From positions 248,001 to 312,000 of the forward strand of contig NZ_QEXM01000051.1 in the NCBI RefSeq assembly GCF_004127445.1: a stretch of 64,000 nucleotides of DNA, read 5' to 3'. Both the position numbers and the translations under genes were made by a program. Source of the DNA: Streptomyces alfalfae (GTDB lineage Bacteria; Actinomycetota; Actinomycetes; Streptomycetales; Streptomycetaceae). Shown here piece by piece: positions 1 through 8,174 of the stretch. How positions within the stretch are numbered: position 1 is the stretch's first letter; each line of letters begins with the position of its first letter. Below the pieces are notes generated by a model. It saw only the letters and a list, made by a program, of their open reading frames with translations, searched no databases and was not told the origin of the DNA.

Positions 1-19
1 CGCAGTTCCCCGCGCCCCC
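1..19. repeat. Dispersed 19-nt intergenic repeat, copy 1
   Basis: The first 19 bases (CGCAGTTCCCCGCGCCCCC) recur exactly at 9830-9848 in another intergenic region. I recall similar 'GCGCAGTTCCCCGCGCCCC' strings as frequent intergenic half-hairpins in Streptomyces genomes. Here only one arm is visible because the window begins inside it. Confidence 0.6.
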
Positions 20-120
20 CAGGCGCGGCTTTGGCGAGGCGTGGCTCTGGTGGGCGGGGATCTCACTCGCGTGGGTGCTGCCCTCGCGCCCGGGAGGGGC
101 GGCGGGGCAAGGATGGCGGG

Positions 121-1155
121 ATGAGCCCACGCCGTAGGAGCCGCCCGCCGAAGCGCCGCCGTTCCGTGCTCGCCGCGGTACTCGCCACGGCCCTCCTCAC
201 CCCGGTGCCGGCGACCGCCGCCGATGCGGGCCGGTCGCGGGGCGCTGGTACGGCGACCGCCGCGGACGCGGGCCGGCCGCGGGGCACCGCCGCGGCAACC
301 GCGGCGACAGACGCCGCCCTGTGCACCACCGACCGGGACCGCACCCTCGCCGGCCGGATGACCCAGGACATCAGGGCGGCGCTGGCCCACCGCAGGGGCT
401 CCGTCTCGCTCGCCATGTACGACCCCCGCACCCACACCGTCTGCCGGCTGGCGAACCACCGCCGCTACGACGCGGCCAGCGTCGCCAAGGTCCTGATGAT
501 GGAGGCCACGCTGCGCCGGGCGCAGGAGCGGCGGCGGCCCCTCACCGCCTGGGAGCGGGCGAGGGTCCGCCCCATGATCACCCGCTCGGACAACGAGGCC
601 GCCCGGCGGCTCTGGGCCGACCTCGGCCACGCCTACCTCAAGCGGTTCCTGCGCGTCGCGAAGACGACCCGCACCACCCCGGGCTCGTACGGCTACTGGG
701 GGCTGACCGCCACCACGGCCGCCGACCAGCTGCGGCTGCTGGGCGCGCTCGCCGACGACCGGGGGGTCCTCACGGCACGCGCGCGTGCGTACGGGCTGCG
801 GCAGATGGCCGCCGTACGGCGCGACCAGCGCTGGGGCGTCACCGCGGGGATGCCGCGCGGCCTGCGCGCCCACCTCAAGAACGGCTGGCTGCCGCGTGCC
901 AGGCACGGCTGGCGGGTGCACAGCATCGGCACGTTCACCGGCGGCGGCCGCACGTACCGCATGGCGATCCTCTCCCACGGCAATCCCTCGATGGCGTACG
1001 GCGTGCGTACCGTGGAGCGGGTCGCGCAGGCGGTGCACCGCAACCTCCACCGGGGGCGCGCCGCAAGCCAGGACTTCACCCCGGAGAGCGAGATCAGCGA
1101 GGTTCCGGACGGCTCGGCTCCGGCGGAGAGGCCGGGCGGCGGCCCGTTGACGTAA
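121..1155 (+). CDS. Secreted class A beta-lactamase-like serine hydrolase
   Basis: This 344-aa protein starts with a basic stretch and a hydrophobic signal segment (about residues 15-33, ending near PATAA), so it is probably exported. The serine penicillin-recognising fold is indicated by three motifs in order: SVAK at 120-123 (nucleophile Ser and general-base Lys), SDN at 156-158 and KNG at 253-255, the last replacing the usual KTG. These point to a class A beta-lactamase/transpeptidase-like hydrolase, perhaps acting on peptidoglycan or beta-lactams. The substrate cannot be told from sequence. After the signal peptide there is a short imperfect repeat (TAADAGRxRG twice). The ATG at 121 is preferred because the signal peptide begins there; an in-frame upstream ATG at 31 would add a non-signal-like tail. 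Confidence 0.75.
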   Translation: MSPRRRSRPPKRRRSVLAAVLATALLTPVPATAADAGRSRGAGTATAADAGRPRGTAAATAATDAALCTTDRDRTLAGRMTQDIRAALAHRRGSVSLAMYDPRTHTVCRLANHRRYDAASVAKVLMMEATLRRAQERRRPLTAWERARVRPMITRSDNEAARRLWADLGHAYLKRFLRVAKTTRTTPGSYGYWGLTATTAADQLRLLGALADDRGVLTARARAYGLRQMAAVRRDQRWGVTAGMPRGLRAHLKNGWLPRARHGWRVHSIGTFTGGGRTYRMAILSHGNPSMAYGVRTVERVAQAVHRNLHRGRAASQDFTPESEISEVPDGSAPAERPGGGPLT

Positions 1156-1336
1156 CAGCCCTGTCGCGACCGCCGGTCAACCGGTAAAAACCGGGCACGA
1201 ACGGGTGCCTGGGCGCCGGAAGTTGTCGTAGTGTCGCCAGGGTCACCCCATCGGGGAGCACGCGCGCAGGAAGGCGAGCGTGTACGGAGGTGGGGTCGGC
1301 GCGCAACGGTCTGCGAAGGGGAGGGGTGGCTCGGTC

Positions 1337-3106
1337 ATGGCGCCGGTATTCGGCAGGCGGCTGCGGAGGGGAGCGGTGACCAGTGCGGTCGCCGCGGCGG
1401 CGGTGGCGGCGCTCGCCGCGTCGCAGGCCCCGGGTGTGACGGTCCCGCGCGACGGGACGGCGGCGGGAGCCGCGGACTCGCCCACCCCGGCGGGTGACTC
1501 GGCGACCGGTGACTCGCCCTACTACACGGATCTGCCGCCCCTGCACAGCCCCGTGCCGCCGACCGGAGCCCCGCCGAACGGCGGTGACAAGGAGGCGGAG
1601 GCCGGCCTGCCCGCCACCGTCCTCGACGCGTACAAGAAGGCCGAGTCGGCGCTCGCCGAGTCCAAGCCCGGCTGCAACCTGCCCTGGCAGCTGCTCGCCG
1701 CGATAGGCAAGGTCGAGTCGGGCCAGGCCCGCGGCGGCCGCGTCGACGCCGACGGCACGACGCTCAAGCCGATCCTCGGCCCGCCCCTCAACGGCATCGG
1801 CTTCGCGAAGATCACCGACACCGACGACGGCGCGTACGACGGCGACACGGTCCACGACCGCGCGGTCGGCCCCATGCAGTTCATTCCGTCGACGTGGGCG
1901 TTCGCGGGCCGGGACGGCAACAACGACGGCGAGAAGGACCCCAACAACATCTACGACGCGGCGCTCGCGGCCGGCCACTACCTGTGCGCCAACGACCGCG
2001 ACCTGTCCGTCGACGACGACCTGCACAAGGCGATCCTGAGCTACAACCGTTCCACGGAGTACCTCAACACCGTCCTGTCGTGGCTGGAGTACTACCGCAA
2101 GGGCACCCACGAGGTCCCGGACGGCAGGGGCGTCCTGCCGGACGACCGCAGCGACGAGAACGTCCCCGGCGCGAGCCCGACGCCGGTCCCCTCCACCCCG
2201 CCGTCGACCACCCCGAAACCGGGCGGGTCGGACAAGTCGGACAAGCCGAAGGGCCCCGCCAAGCCTGAGAAGCCGAAGGACCCGACCACGCCGGGCGGCG
2301 GCGGCACCGGTCCCACCAAGCCCCCGTCCGGCGGCGGTTCCGAGACCCCCGGCCCGACCCCCTCGCCCACCGAGCGGGTCGCCCGCCTGGAGAACGCGGG
2401 CACCGGCAAGCTCGCCGCGACGGCGGGCGACGCCTTCGCCGGGCGCGTCTCTGTGCGCACGGAGGCCACGTCGGGCGCGGCCGTCGGCAAGGTCAAGGTG
2501 AAGTTCCGGGTCGTCGGCGACACCGACACCCGCTTCGAAGGCGGTGTGCGCAGCGTCTACGTCACCACCAACGCCGCCGGCAAGGCCACCGCTCCCGCGC
2601 TGAGGGCGGGCGAGAAGGCGGGCGCGTTCACCGTGCGGGCCACGGTCGTGGGCCGGAAGCTGCCGGGCCTCGACTTCGCCGCCGAGGTCACCGCGCGCCG
2701 GGCCGACGCCCTGAAGAGGACCAGCGACAAGGACCTGATGTGCGAGCCCGGCAAGGAGTTCGCGGACCGGGTCGAGGTCAAGGCCACGTACAAGGGCGAG
2801 GCCGCCGACGGTGTCGCGGCCACCGCCACCCTCGTCAAGTCCGCGGCGGACGCGTCCGTCAACGACAAGGGCCCCTACTTCAAGGACGCGGACGGCAAGC
2901 CGGTGCGGGCCCTGAAGGGCCTGAAGACCGACGGCGACGGCCTGTTGAAGCTGCCGAGGCTGTACGCGGACGACGCGGCGGGCACGTACGTGCTCCGCAT
3001 CGTCACCGAGGGCGGCGCCACGCTCACCGTCGAACTGAAGGTGGCGCAGGCGGCGGCTCCGGACGCCACGACCGCCCCGGACGCGACGACCGAGCCCGCC
3101 GCCTGA
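1337..3106 (+). CDS. Secreted lytic transglycosylase-like protein with Pro-rich linker and repeat domain
   Basis: The product is 589 aa with an N-terminal signal-like segment (about 12-33). Residues about 95-265 form a lytic murein transglycosylase fold: LPWQLLAAIGKVESG carries the presumed catalytic Glu127, followed by GPMQFIPSTW, the Asp-rich DGNNDGEKDPNNIYDAA segment and AILSYNRS. A Pro/Thr/Gly/Lys linker (about 275-345) then leads to a C-terminal half that looks like two immunoglobulin/invasin-type modules (GKVKVKFRV, DGVAATATL). It probably cleaves peptidoglycan glycan strands outside the membrane. ATG 1337 follows a GGGGAGGGG ribosome site and begins the signal peptide; a GTG at 1280 is a less likely start. 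A strong hairpin terminator follows. Confidence 0.8.
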   Translation: MAPVFGRRLRRGAVTSAVAAAAVAALAASQAPGVTVPRDGTAAGAADSPTPAGDSATGDSPYYTDLPPLHSPVPPTGAPPNGGDKEAEAGLPATVLDAYKKAESALAESKPGCNLPWQLLAAIGKVESGQARGGRVDADGTTLKPILGPPLNGIGFAKITDTDDGAYDGDTVHDRAVGPMQFIPSTWAFAGRDGNNDGEKDPNNIYDAALAAGHYLCANDRDLSVDDDLHKAILSYNRSTEYLNTVLSWLEYYRKGTHEVPDGRGVLPDDRSDENVPGASPTPVPSTPPSTTPKPGGSDKSDKPKGPAKPEKPKDPTTPGGGGTGPTKPPSGGGSETPGPTPSPTERVARLENAGTGKLAATAGDAFAGRVSVRTEATSGAAVGKVKVKFRVVGDTDTRFEGGVRSVYVTTNAAGKATAPALRAGEKAGAFTVRATVVGRKLPGLDFAAEVTARRADALKRTSDKDLMCEPGKEFADRVEVKATYKGEAADGVAATATLVKSAADASVNDKGPYFKDADGKPVRALKGLKTDGDGLLKLPRLYADDAAGTYVLRIVTEGGATLTVELKVAQAAAPDATTAPDATTEPAA

Positions 3107-3142
3107 CCCGGCCCCGCCAGCCGCGGGACACCCGCGAACCCG

Positions 3143-3188
3143 GACAGGACCGCCCCCGCGCCGACCACGGCGCGGGGGCGGTCCTGTC
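3143..3188 (+). terminator. Perfect 21-bp stem-loop terminator
   Basis: Arms 3143-3163 and 3168-3188 are perfect reverse complements around the loop ACCA. It sits 37 bp after the transglycosylase stop and before the next gene. There is no U-tract, as is common for Streptomyces terminators. Confidence 0.85.
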
Positions 3189-3282
3189 GCGTGCGACGTG
3201 TTCTCATCTCGCCGCCGCGTTGCTACGGTGCCGGACCTGACGCCCTATCAGTTCCGGTCCGGATTCCGCCGGGAGGCCCCGT

Positions 3283-3417
3283 ATGCGTGCCCTCATCGCC
3301 GCCGTCATCGGCCTCGCGGCAGCGTTCGCCCTGGTCCTGGTCGTGACGGCGATCGGCGCCTCGCCGGGCGAGACATCGCCGGAGCCGCTGCTCACCACGG
3401 TGCCCGAGCACCCGTAG
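3283..3417 (+). CDS. Small membrane peptide, SPW_0924 family
   Basis: This 44-aa peptide begins MRALIAAVIGLAAAFALVL, a single hydrophobic helix, and ends with a short polar tail (PEPLLTTVPEHP). I recognise it as the small Streptomyces SPW_0924-type family, whose function is unknown. A GGGAGG ribosome site lies 6-7 nt upstream. It is followed 41 bp later by the DUF3068 gene, with which it may be co-transcribed. Confidence 0.7.
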   Translation: MRALIAAVIGLAAAFALVLVVTAIGASPGETSPEPLLTTVPEHP

Positions 3418-3458
3418 CCACCGCCCAGAGCCCCGTAGACGGAGGGAGGGCCGCCGCG

Positions 3459-4457
3459 ATGCGCCGCAAGGCAGGCCTCGTTCTGCTCGCCTTCGCCGTG
3501 TTCTTCACGGCGATGTCCCCGCTCATGCGCTGGTACGCCTTCCCGCGCCTCGCGAAGATCCCGCCGGGCCAGTACCAGGACGCGGTCCTGGAGGCGAAGA
3601 ACCCGACCCTGATCGACTACGCCACGATGACCGCCAAGAAGATCGACAAGGTGACCATCGTGCAGACCCTCAAGGGCAACGTGGAGGCCTCCGAGAAGAT
3701 CGAGGAGAGCACCGACCGCGACGTCGTGGTCTGGGACGCCCTCAGCTACGTCGAGGACGACAAGGGCAGGCCGGTCTCCAAGATCCCCGAGCGCTACATC
3801 TTCGACGCCCACAGCCAGGAGCCGGTGCACGCCGCCGGGGAGTCCGTCGACGGGGACCCGGTCAGACGCCAGGGCCTGGAGTTCAAGTGGCCGTTCCTGA
3901 CCGAGAAGCGGGACTACGAGTACTTCGACGCGCAGGCCCGCGTCACCAAGCCCATCCACTACAAGGGGACGCGGACCTTCCGGGGCATGGAGGTCTACTA
4001 CTTCGAACAGACCATCCCCTGGACGAAGGTGCCCTTCCCCAAGGTGATGCCGGTCAAGGGCATCACCGCCGCGTCGCTCGCCGAGACCGGCACCACACGC
4101 TGGTACACCACCGTCCGCAAGTTCTGGGTCGAGCCGGCCACCGGAGCGCCCGTCTACGGCGAGGAGATCCAGAAGAACGAGCTGCGCGGCGGCACGCTCC
4201 TGGGCGACCGCGACAGGCTCACGGTCTTCGAGGGGCACGTGAAGATGCGCGATGACTACATCGAGAGCACGGTCGACCTCGTGAAGTCCCAGCGCGTCCT
4301 GGTGCTCCTGCTGACCTCGTACCTGCCTTGGGGCTGCCTCGGCCTCGGGCTGCTCCTGCTCGCCCTCTCGCTCTGGCTGGAGGCCCGCGGCCGAGGTCGC
4401 GGCGGCCCCGGACCGACGGCCTCCAGCGACCCCGAACCGGAACCGGCCACGGCCTAG
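3459..4457 (+). CDS. DUF3068 (PorA-like) membrane protein
   Basis: The 332-aa product has an N-terminal membrane helix (AGLVLLAFAVFFTAMSP, about 4-22), a long extracytoplasmic domain and a C-terminal helix (about 272-300) followed by a charged, Pro-rich tail. This is the layout of the actinobacterial DUF3068/porin PorA family, whose function is not established. GGAGGGAGGG just upstream is a strong ribosome site. Its TAG stop overlaps the convergent hrpB stop in a shared CTAG (4454-4457). Confidence 0.75.
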   Translation: MRRKAGLVLLAFAVFFTAMSPLMRWYAFPRLAKIPPGQYQDAVLEAKNPTLIDYATMTAKKIDKVTIVQTLKGNVEASEKIEESTDRDVVVWDALSYVEDDKGRPVSKIPERYIFDAHSQEPVHAAGESVDGDPVRRQGLEFKWPFLTEKRDYEYFDAQARVTKPIHYKGTRTFRGMEVYYFEQTIPWTKVPFPKVMPVKGITAASLAETGTTRWYTTVRKFWVEPATGAPVYGEEIQKNELRGGTLLGDRDRLTVFEGHVKMRDDYIESTVDLVKSQRVLVLLLTSYLPWGCLGLGLLLLALSLWLEARGRGRGGPGPTASSDPEPEPATA

Positions 4458-7006
4458 CCGCCGGCGTCCCGCAGCGCCTGGCGGGCCTTGGTGTGCCGGG
4501 TAGGCGCGGCGGTCGCGGGGTCCTCGGGCCACGGGTGCTTCGGGTACCGGCCGCGCAGCTCGGCACGGACCGCGCGGTAGCCCTCGCGCCAGAACGAGGC
4601 GAGGTCCGCCGTGACGGCCGCCGGCCGCCCCGCGGGGGAGAGCAGATGGACCTGGACGGGCACGGCCCCGTCCGCGATCCGCGGCGTCTCCGCGAGCCCG
4701 AACATCTCCTGGAGCTTCACCGCCAGGACGGGCCGCTCGGGATCGGCGTAGTCGAGCCGCACCCGCGACCCGCTCGGCACCTCAAGGCGCTCCGGGGCCA
4801 GCTCGTCCAGGCGCGCGGCCCGGCCCCCGGCCCACGGCAGCAGCCGCTGGAGGCACTGCCCCGCGTCGATCCTGCCGAGATCGGAGCGACGCCGCGCCCG
4901 CGAGAGCTCGGGCTCCAGCCACTCGTCCACGCGCGCGTGGAGGGCGTCCTCCGACACGTCGGGCCAGGGCGCGCCGAGATGCCGGTGCAGGAACGCCAGC
5001 CGCTCCCGCAGCTCACGCGCGCCCCGGGACCACTTCAGCAGCTCGGTCCCTTCCTCCCGCAGACCGCTCAGCAGGCCTTCTCGTACGAGACGGGGGTCCG
5101 GGTCACGGAGCGGGCGGGCGCTCAGCTCCACCGCTCCGAGGTACTCGACGTGCCGCGCCACCAAGTCACCTCCGGACCAGGCCACCTCGTCCCCCGCCCG
5201 GTACAGCGCCGCGGCGGCGCTCCGTGCGACGTCCTCGTCGACGGCGGCGGCGAGCAGCACGCGCGCGTGGCCGGCGCCGACGGGACGGTCCGCGGCGGCC
5301 ACGGCCAGCCAGGGGGCGTCGGTCAGCGCCGATCCCGGCCGCAGCTCGGCACGGGTGCCGTTGGCCATGAGATAGGCCCCGCCATCGACCCGCCGAGCCA
5401 CCCGCTCGGGAAAGGCGAGCGCCGCCACGGTCCCCTCCACGGCTCCGCCCCCGAGGGAGTCCGCCCTCCCGCCGGCCTGCCGCCCGGCAGCCGTCAAGGC
5501 CCCCGTCAGCCGCCTCGTCTCCGCGCGCCACCGCCCCGCGTACCCGTCCCCGCCCCGCCGCGCCGCCCGCCACGCCGCGCCCAGGTCGTCCCCGTACTCC
5601 CGCGGCGGTTCCTCGCTCAGCAGGGCGACGATTTCCGCGGCCTCACGCGTGCCCACCAGGGGTGCCGCGTCGAGCAGGGCGCGGGCCAGGCGCGGATGCA
5701 GGCCCACCCGGGCCAGCCGCGTGCCGCGCTCCGTGACCCGCCCCGTCTCCGCGTCCACCGCTCCCACCGCCGTGAGCACGCCCCGCGCCGCCGCCATCGC
5801 GCCGCCGGGCGGTGGGTCGAGCAGGGCGAGCCCGGAGGCGTCCGGATCGCCCCAGCAGGCCGCCTGGAGGGCGAACGCGGAGAGGTCGGCCACCTTGATC
5901 TCCGGCGCGGGGAAACGCGGCAGACGCCCGTCCTCGGCCTCCGCCCAGCAGCGGTACACGGCGCCCGATGCCTCACGTCCCGCCCGGCCCGCGCGCTGCC
6001 GCCCCGCCGCCTGCGAGGCACGCACCGTCGCCAGGGCGCTCAGCCCGCGCGCGTGGTCCACGCGCGGCTCGCGCGCCAGCCCGGAGTCCACGACCACCCG
6101 CACCCCGGGCACCGTCAACGACGATTCGGCCACAGACGTGGCGAGCACGACCCGGCGGCCCGCCGACCCGGCGAGGACCGCGTCCTGCACCGCGGCGGGA
6201 GCCCGCCCGTGCACCTGGAGCACCTCCACGCCCAGACCGTCCAGCTGCCCGGCCACCCGCGCGATCTCGCCGACCCCGGGCAGGAAGCACAGGACGTCAC
6301 CGTCCCGCTCGGCGAGGGCCCGCCGCACCACGGACGCCACATGCGTGAGCAGCGCGGGGTCGACCCGCATGCCGTGCGGCGGCCGCACGGGAGCCGCGGG
6401 CGGCGCCCAGACCACCTCCACGGGGTGGCTGACGCCCCGCGCCTCCACCACGGGCGCGTCCCCGAGGACCCGCGCCCAGCCCGCCGCGTCGGTCGTCGCC
6501 GACGCGGCCACGAGGCGCAGCTCGGGCCGGAGCGCGGCCCGTACGTCGACGAGGAAGGCCGCCACGGTGTCGGCGTCCAGATGCCGCTCGTGGCACTCGT
6601 CGATGATCACGGCGTCCACGCCGGCCAGTTCCTGGTCCCGCTGGAGCCGCTGGAGCAGGACACCGGTCGTGACGACCTCCACGCGCGTGTGCGGGCCCAC
6701 GACGCGCTCCCCGCGCACGGTGTAGCCGACGCGGTCGCCCGCCTTCTCGCCGAGCAGCCAGGCCATGCGCCGCGCGGCGGCCCGTGCGGCGATCCGCCGC
6801 GGCTCGGCGACGACGACACGGCGTACTCCGGCACAGGCGTCGTCCGGCGGGCCGGCCAGGCCCGCGAGCGCCAGCGGCACCAGCGTCGTCTTGCCGGTGC
6901 CGGGCGGCGCGCAGAGCACGGCGCTGCCGGGGCCCTCCAGAGCGGCGCGGAGGGCGGGCAGCGCCTCGCGGACGGGCAGGTTCAGTGCGGCGGCGTCAGG
7001 GATCAC
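4454..7006 (-). CDS. hrpB: ATP-dependent RNA helicase HrpB
   Basis: This 850-aa superfamily-2 DEAH/RHA helicase has motif I APPGTGKTT at 33-41, motif II DECHERH near 135 and motif III SATTDA. Motif VI is recognisable in QAAGRQRAGRAGR. The long C-terminal half has the HrpB-specific domain ending in HPWPEDPATAAPTRHTK. HrpB proteins are putative RNA-dependent ATPases of poorly known role. The start is GTG at 7006, only 4 bp after the stop of the upstream methyltransferase gene, so the two are probably one operon. Confidence 0.9.
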   Translation of the reverse strand: MIPDAAALNLPVREALPALRAALEGPGSAVLCAPPGTGKTTLVPLALAGLAGPPDDACAGVRRVVVAEPRRIAARAAARRMAWLLGEKAGDRVGYTVRGERVVGPHTRVEVVTTGVLLQRLQRDQELAGVDAVIIDECHERHLDADTVAAFLVDVRAALRPELRLVAASATTDAAGWARVLGDAPVVEARGVSHPVEVVWAPPAAPVRPPHGMRVDPALLTHVASVVRRALAERDGDVLCFLPGVGEIARVAGQLDGLGVEVLQVHGRAPAAVQDAVLAGSAGRRVVLATSVAESSLTVPGVRVVVDSGLAREPRVDHARGLSALATVRASQAAGRQRAGRAGREASGAVYRCWAEAEDGRLPRFPAPEIKVADLSAFALQAACWGDPDASGLALLDPPPGGAMAAARGVLTAVGAVDAETGRVTERGTRLARVGLHPRLARALLDAAPLVGTREAAEIVALLSEEPPREYGDDLGAAWRAARRGGDGYAGRWRAETRRLTGALTAAGRQAGGRADSLGGGAVEGTVAALAFPERVARRVDGGAYLMANGTRAELRPGSALTDAPWLAVAAADRPVGAGHARVLLAAAVDEDVARSAAAALYRAGDEVAWSGGDLVARHVEYLGAVELSARPLRDPDPRLVREGLLSGLREEGTELLKWSRGARELRERLAFLHRHLGAPWPDVSEDALHARVDEWLEPELSRARRRSDLGRIDAGQCLQRLLPWAGGRAARLDELAPERLEVPSGSRVRLDYADPERPVLAVKLQEMFGLAETPRIADGAVPVQVHLLSPAGRPAAVTADLASFWREGYRAVRAELRGRYPKHPWPEDPATAAPTRHTKARQALRDAGG

Positions 7007-7010
7007 CCGG

Positions 7011-7832
7011 TCAGTCTCGTACGCACACGTAGATGGCCGTACCCGGGATCAGGTTGCCGCGCAGCGGGGACCAGCCGCCCCACTCCTGGGTGTTCCAGGC
7101 GGGCCACTCCGGCTCGACGATGTCGACCAGGCGGAAGCCGCCCGCGACGATGTCCCGCACCCGGTCGCCGAGGGTCCTGTGGTGCTCCACGTAGACGGCG
7201 TTGCCCTCCTCGTCCTGCTCCACGTACGGAGTGCGGTCGAAGTACGAGGCCGCCACGGACAGGCCCTCGGGGCCCGGCTCGTCGGGGAAGGCCCAGCGGA
7301 TGGGGTGCGTGGCGGAGAAGACGAACCGGCCGCCGGGCCGCAGCACGCGGTGCACGTCTTTGAGGACGAGCACCGGGTCGGCGACGAAGGGCAGCGCGCC
7401 GTAGGCGGAGCAGGCCAGGTCGAAGGAGCCGTCCCGGAAGGGCAGCACCCCCGCGTCGGCCTGCACCAGCGGCACCGAGCCGCCGATCCGCAGCGCGTGC
7501 TGGAGCTGGCGGTGGGAGAGGTCGAGGGCGACGGGCCTGGCGCCCTGGGAGAGCAGCCAGCGCGAGCACTGGGCGGCGCCGGCGCCGATCTCCAGGATGT
7601 CCTTGCCCTTCAGCTCCTCGGGCGGACCGAGGAGCTCCGCCTCTACTTCGTCGAGCCCCTCGGGGCCCCACACGAAGCGGTCGTCGCCGAGGAACGTGCC
7701 GTGCTCGACCTGGTAGTCGTCGGCGTTCCGGTCCCACCAGCCGCGGTTGGCGCGGCTGCTCTCGGTGACGTCGGCGGCACGGCGGGTGGCTTCGGGCTCG
7801 GGCGGTTCGGGCTCTTGGATGATCGGCTCCAT
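7011..7832 (-). CDS. Class I SAM-dependent methyltransferase
   Basis: The 273-aa protein has the Rossmann methyltransferase motif I ILEIGAGAAQCSRWL, an acidic residue after strand 2 (VALDLSHRQ) and the motif PFRDGSFDLACSAYGALPFV typical of Methyltransf_11 domains. RVLRPGGRFVFSATHP follows. The N-terminal about 30 residues are acidic and Pro-rich. Substrate is unknown; small-molecule or quinone-type methylation is usual for the fold. It is the first gene of the leftward unit with hrpB and is divergent from rpsA. Confidence 0.75.
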   Translation of the reverse strand: MEPIIQEPEPPEPEATRRAADVTESSRANRGWWDRNADDYQVEHGTFLGDDRFVWGPEGLDEVEAELLGPPEELKGKDILEIGAGAAQCSRWLLSQGARPVALDLSHRQLQHALRIGGSVPLVQADAGVLPFRDGSFDLACSAYGALPFVADPVLVLKDVHRVLRPGGRFVFSATHPIRWAFPDEPGPEGLSVAASYFDRTPYVEQDEEGNAVYVEHHRTLGDRVRDIVAGGFRLVDIVEPEWPAWNTQEWGGWSPLRGNLIPGTAIYVCVRD

Positions 7833-7947
7833 CGTCGTAATCTTCGTCGGACCGTCGCGAGGGCGCGCCGTGCGGCCCGTGTGGCCTCATGTGACAGGTT
7901 TTGTGCCGGGTATGCGGCGATCCGCCCCGGGTGTGCGTCTTCGCGCA

Positions 7948-7976
7948 TTGACCCTGCCCGGCTGCCCCCGTATGCT
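7948..7976 (+). promoter_or_regulatory. Housekeeping-type promoter for rpsA
   Basis: TTGACC at 7948-7953 and TATGCT at 7971-7976 are separated by exactly 17 bp, matching the principal sigma factor (HrdB) consensus. It points toward rpsA, with transcription expected to begin near 7983, giving a leader of about 190 nt. Confidence 0.75.
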
Positions 7977-7982
7977 ACAAGT

Positions 7983-8174
7983 TGCGCTGCGAGCCTGCGC
8001 TCCTCAGACATAGCAGGCTGCGCTCGCGTCTGTTGTATGTCCCCTCGGTTGTCGAGGCGCCTTCCGCTCGCCGGAAGTCGCGCTTCCTAGGCTGTCCGGC
8101 TTCTGCAGAGCGAAATCGGCTCCCGGCGTTGCAGTACCTACGACTTCAATGTCCGTACCGGAGCCCTAACCCAC
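7983..8174 (+). promoter_or_regulatory. Structured rpsA 5' leader
   Basis: The 342-bp gap between the methyltransferase gene and rpsA contains no gene but this leader. Stem-loops visible by eye are AGCCTGC/GCAGGCT (7992-7998 with 8013-8019), CCTCG/CGAGG (8043-8047 with 8053-8057) and CTTCCG/CGGAAG (8061-8066 with 8072-8077). The ribosome site is only a GGAG at about 8160, 11 nt before the ATG. Autoregulation of ribosomal protein genes through leaders is established in general; for this leader it is inference. Confidence 0.5.

Noticed and set aside
63..437. Long antisense frame across the serine hydrolase gene
   Set aside because: It lies opposite a gene with signal peptide and catalytic motifs. 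In very high-GC DNA such shadow frames are expected. Many similar long antisense frames (for example opposite rpsA, uvrA and uvrB) were dismissed for the same reason.
1181..1194. CCGGT-AAAA-ACCGG hairpin after the serine hydrolase gene
   Set aside because: A five-base-pair stem with no U-tract is too weak to call as a terminator.
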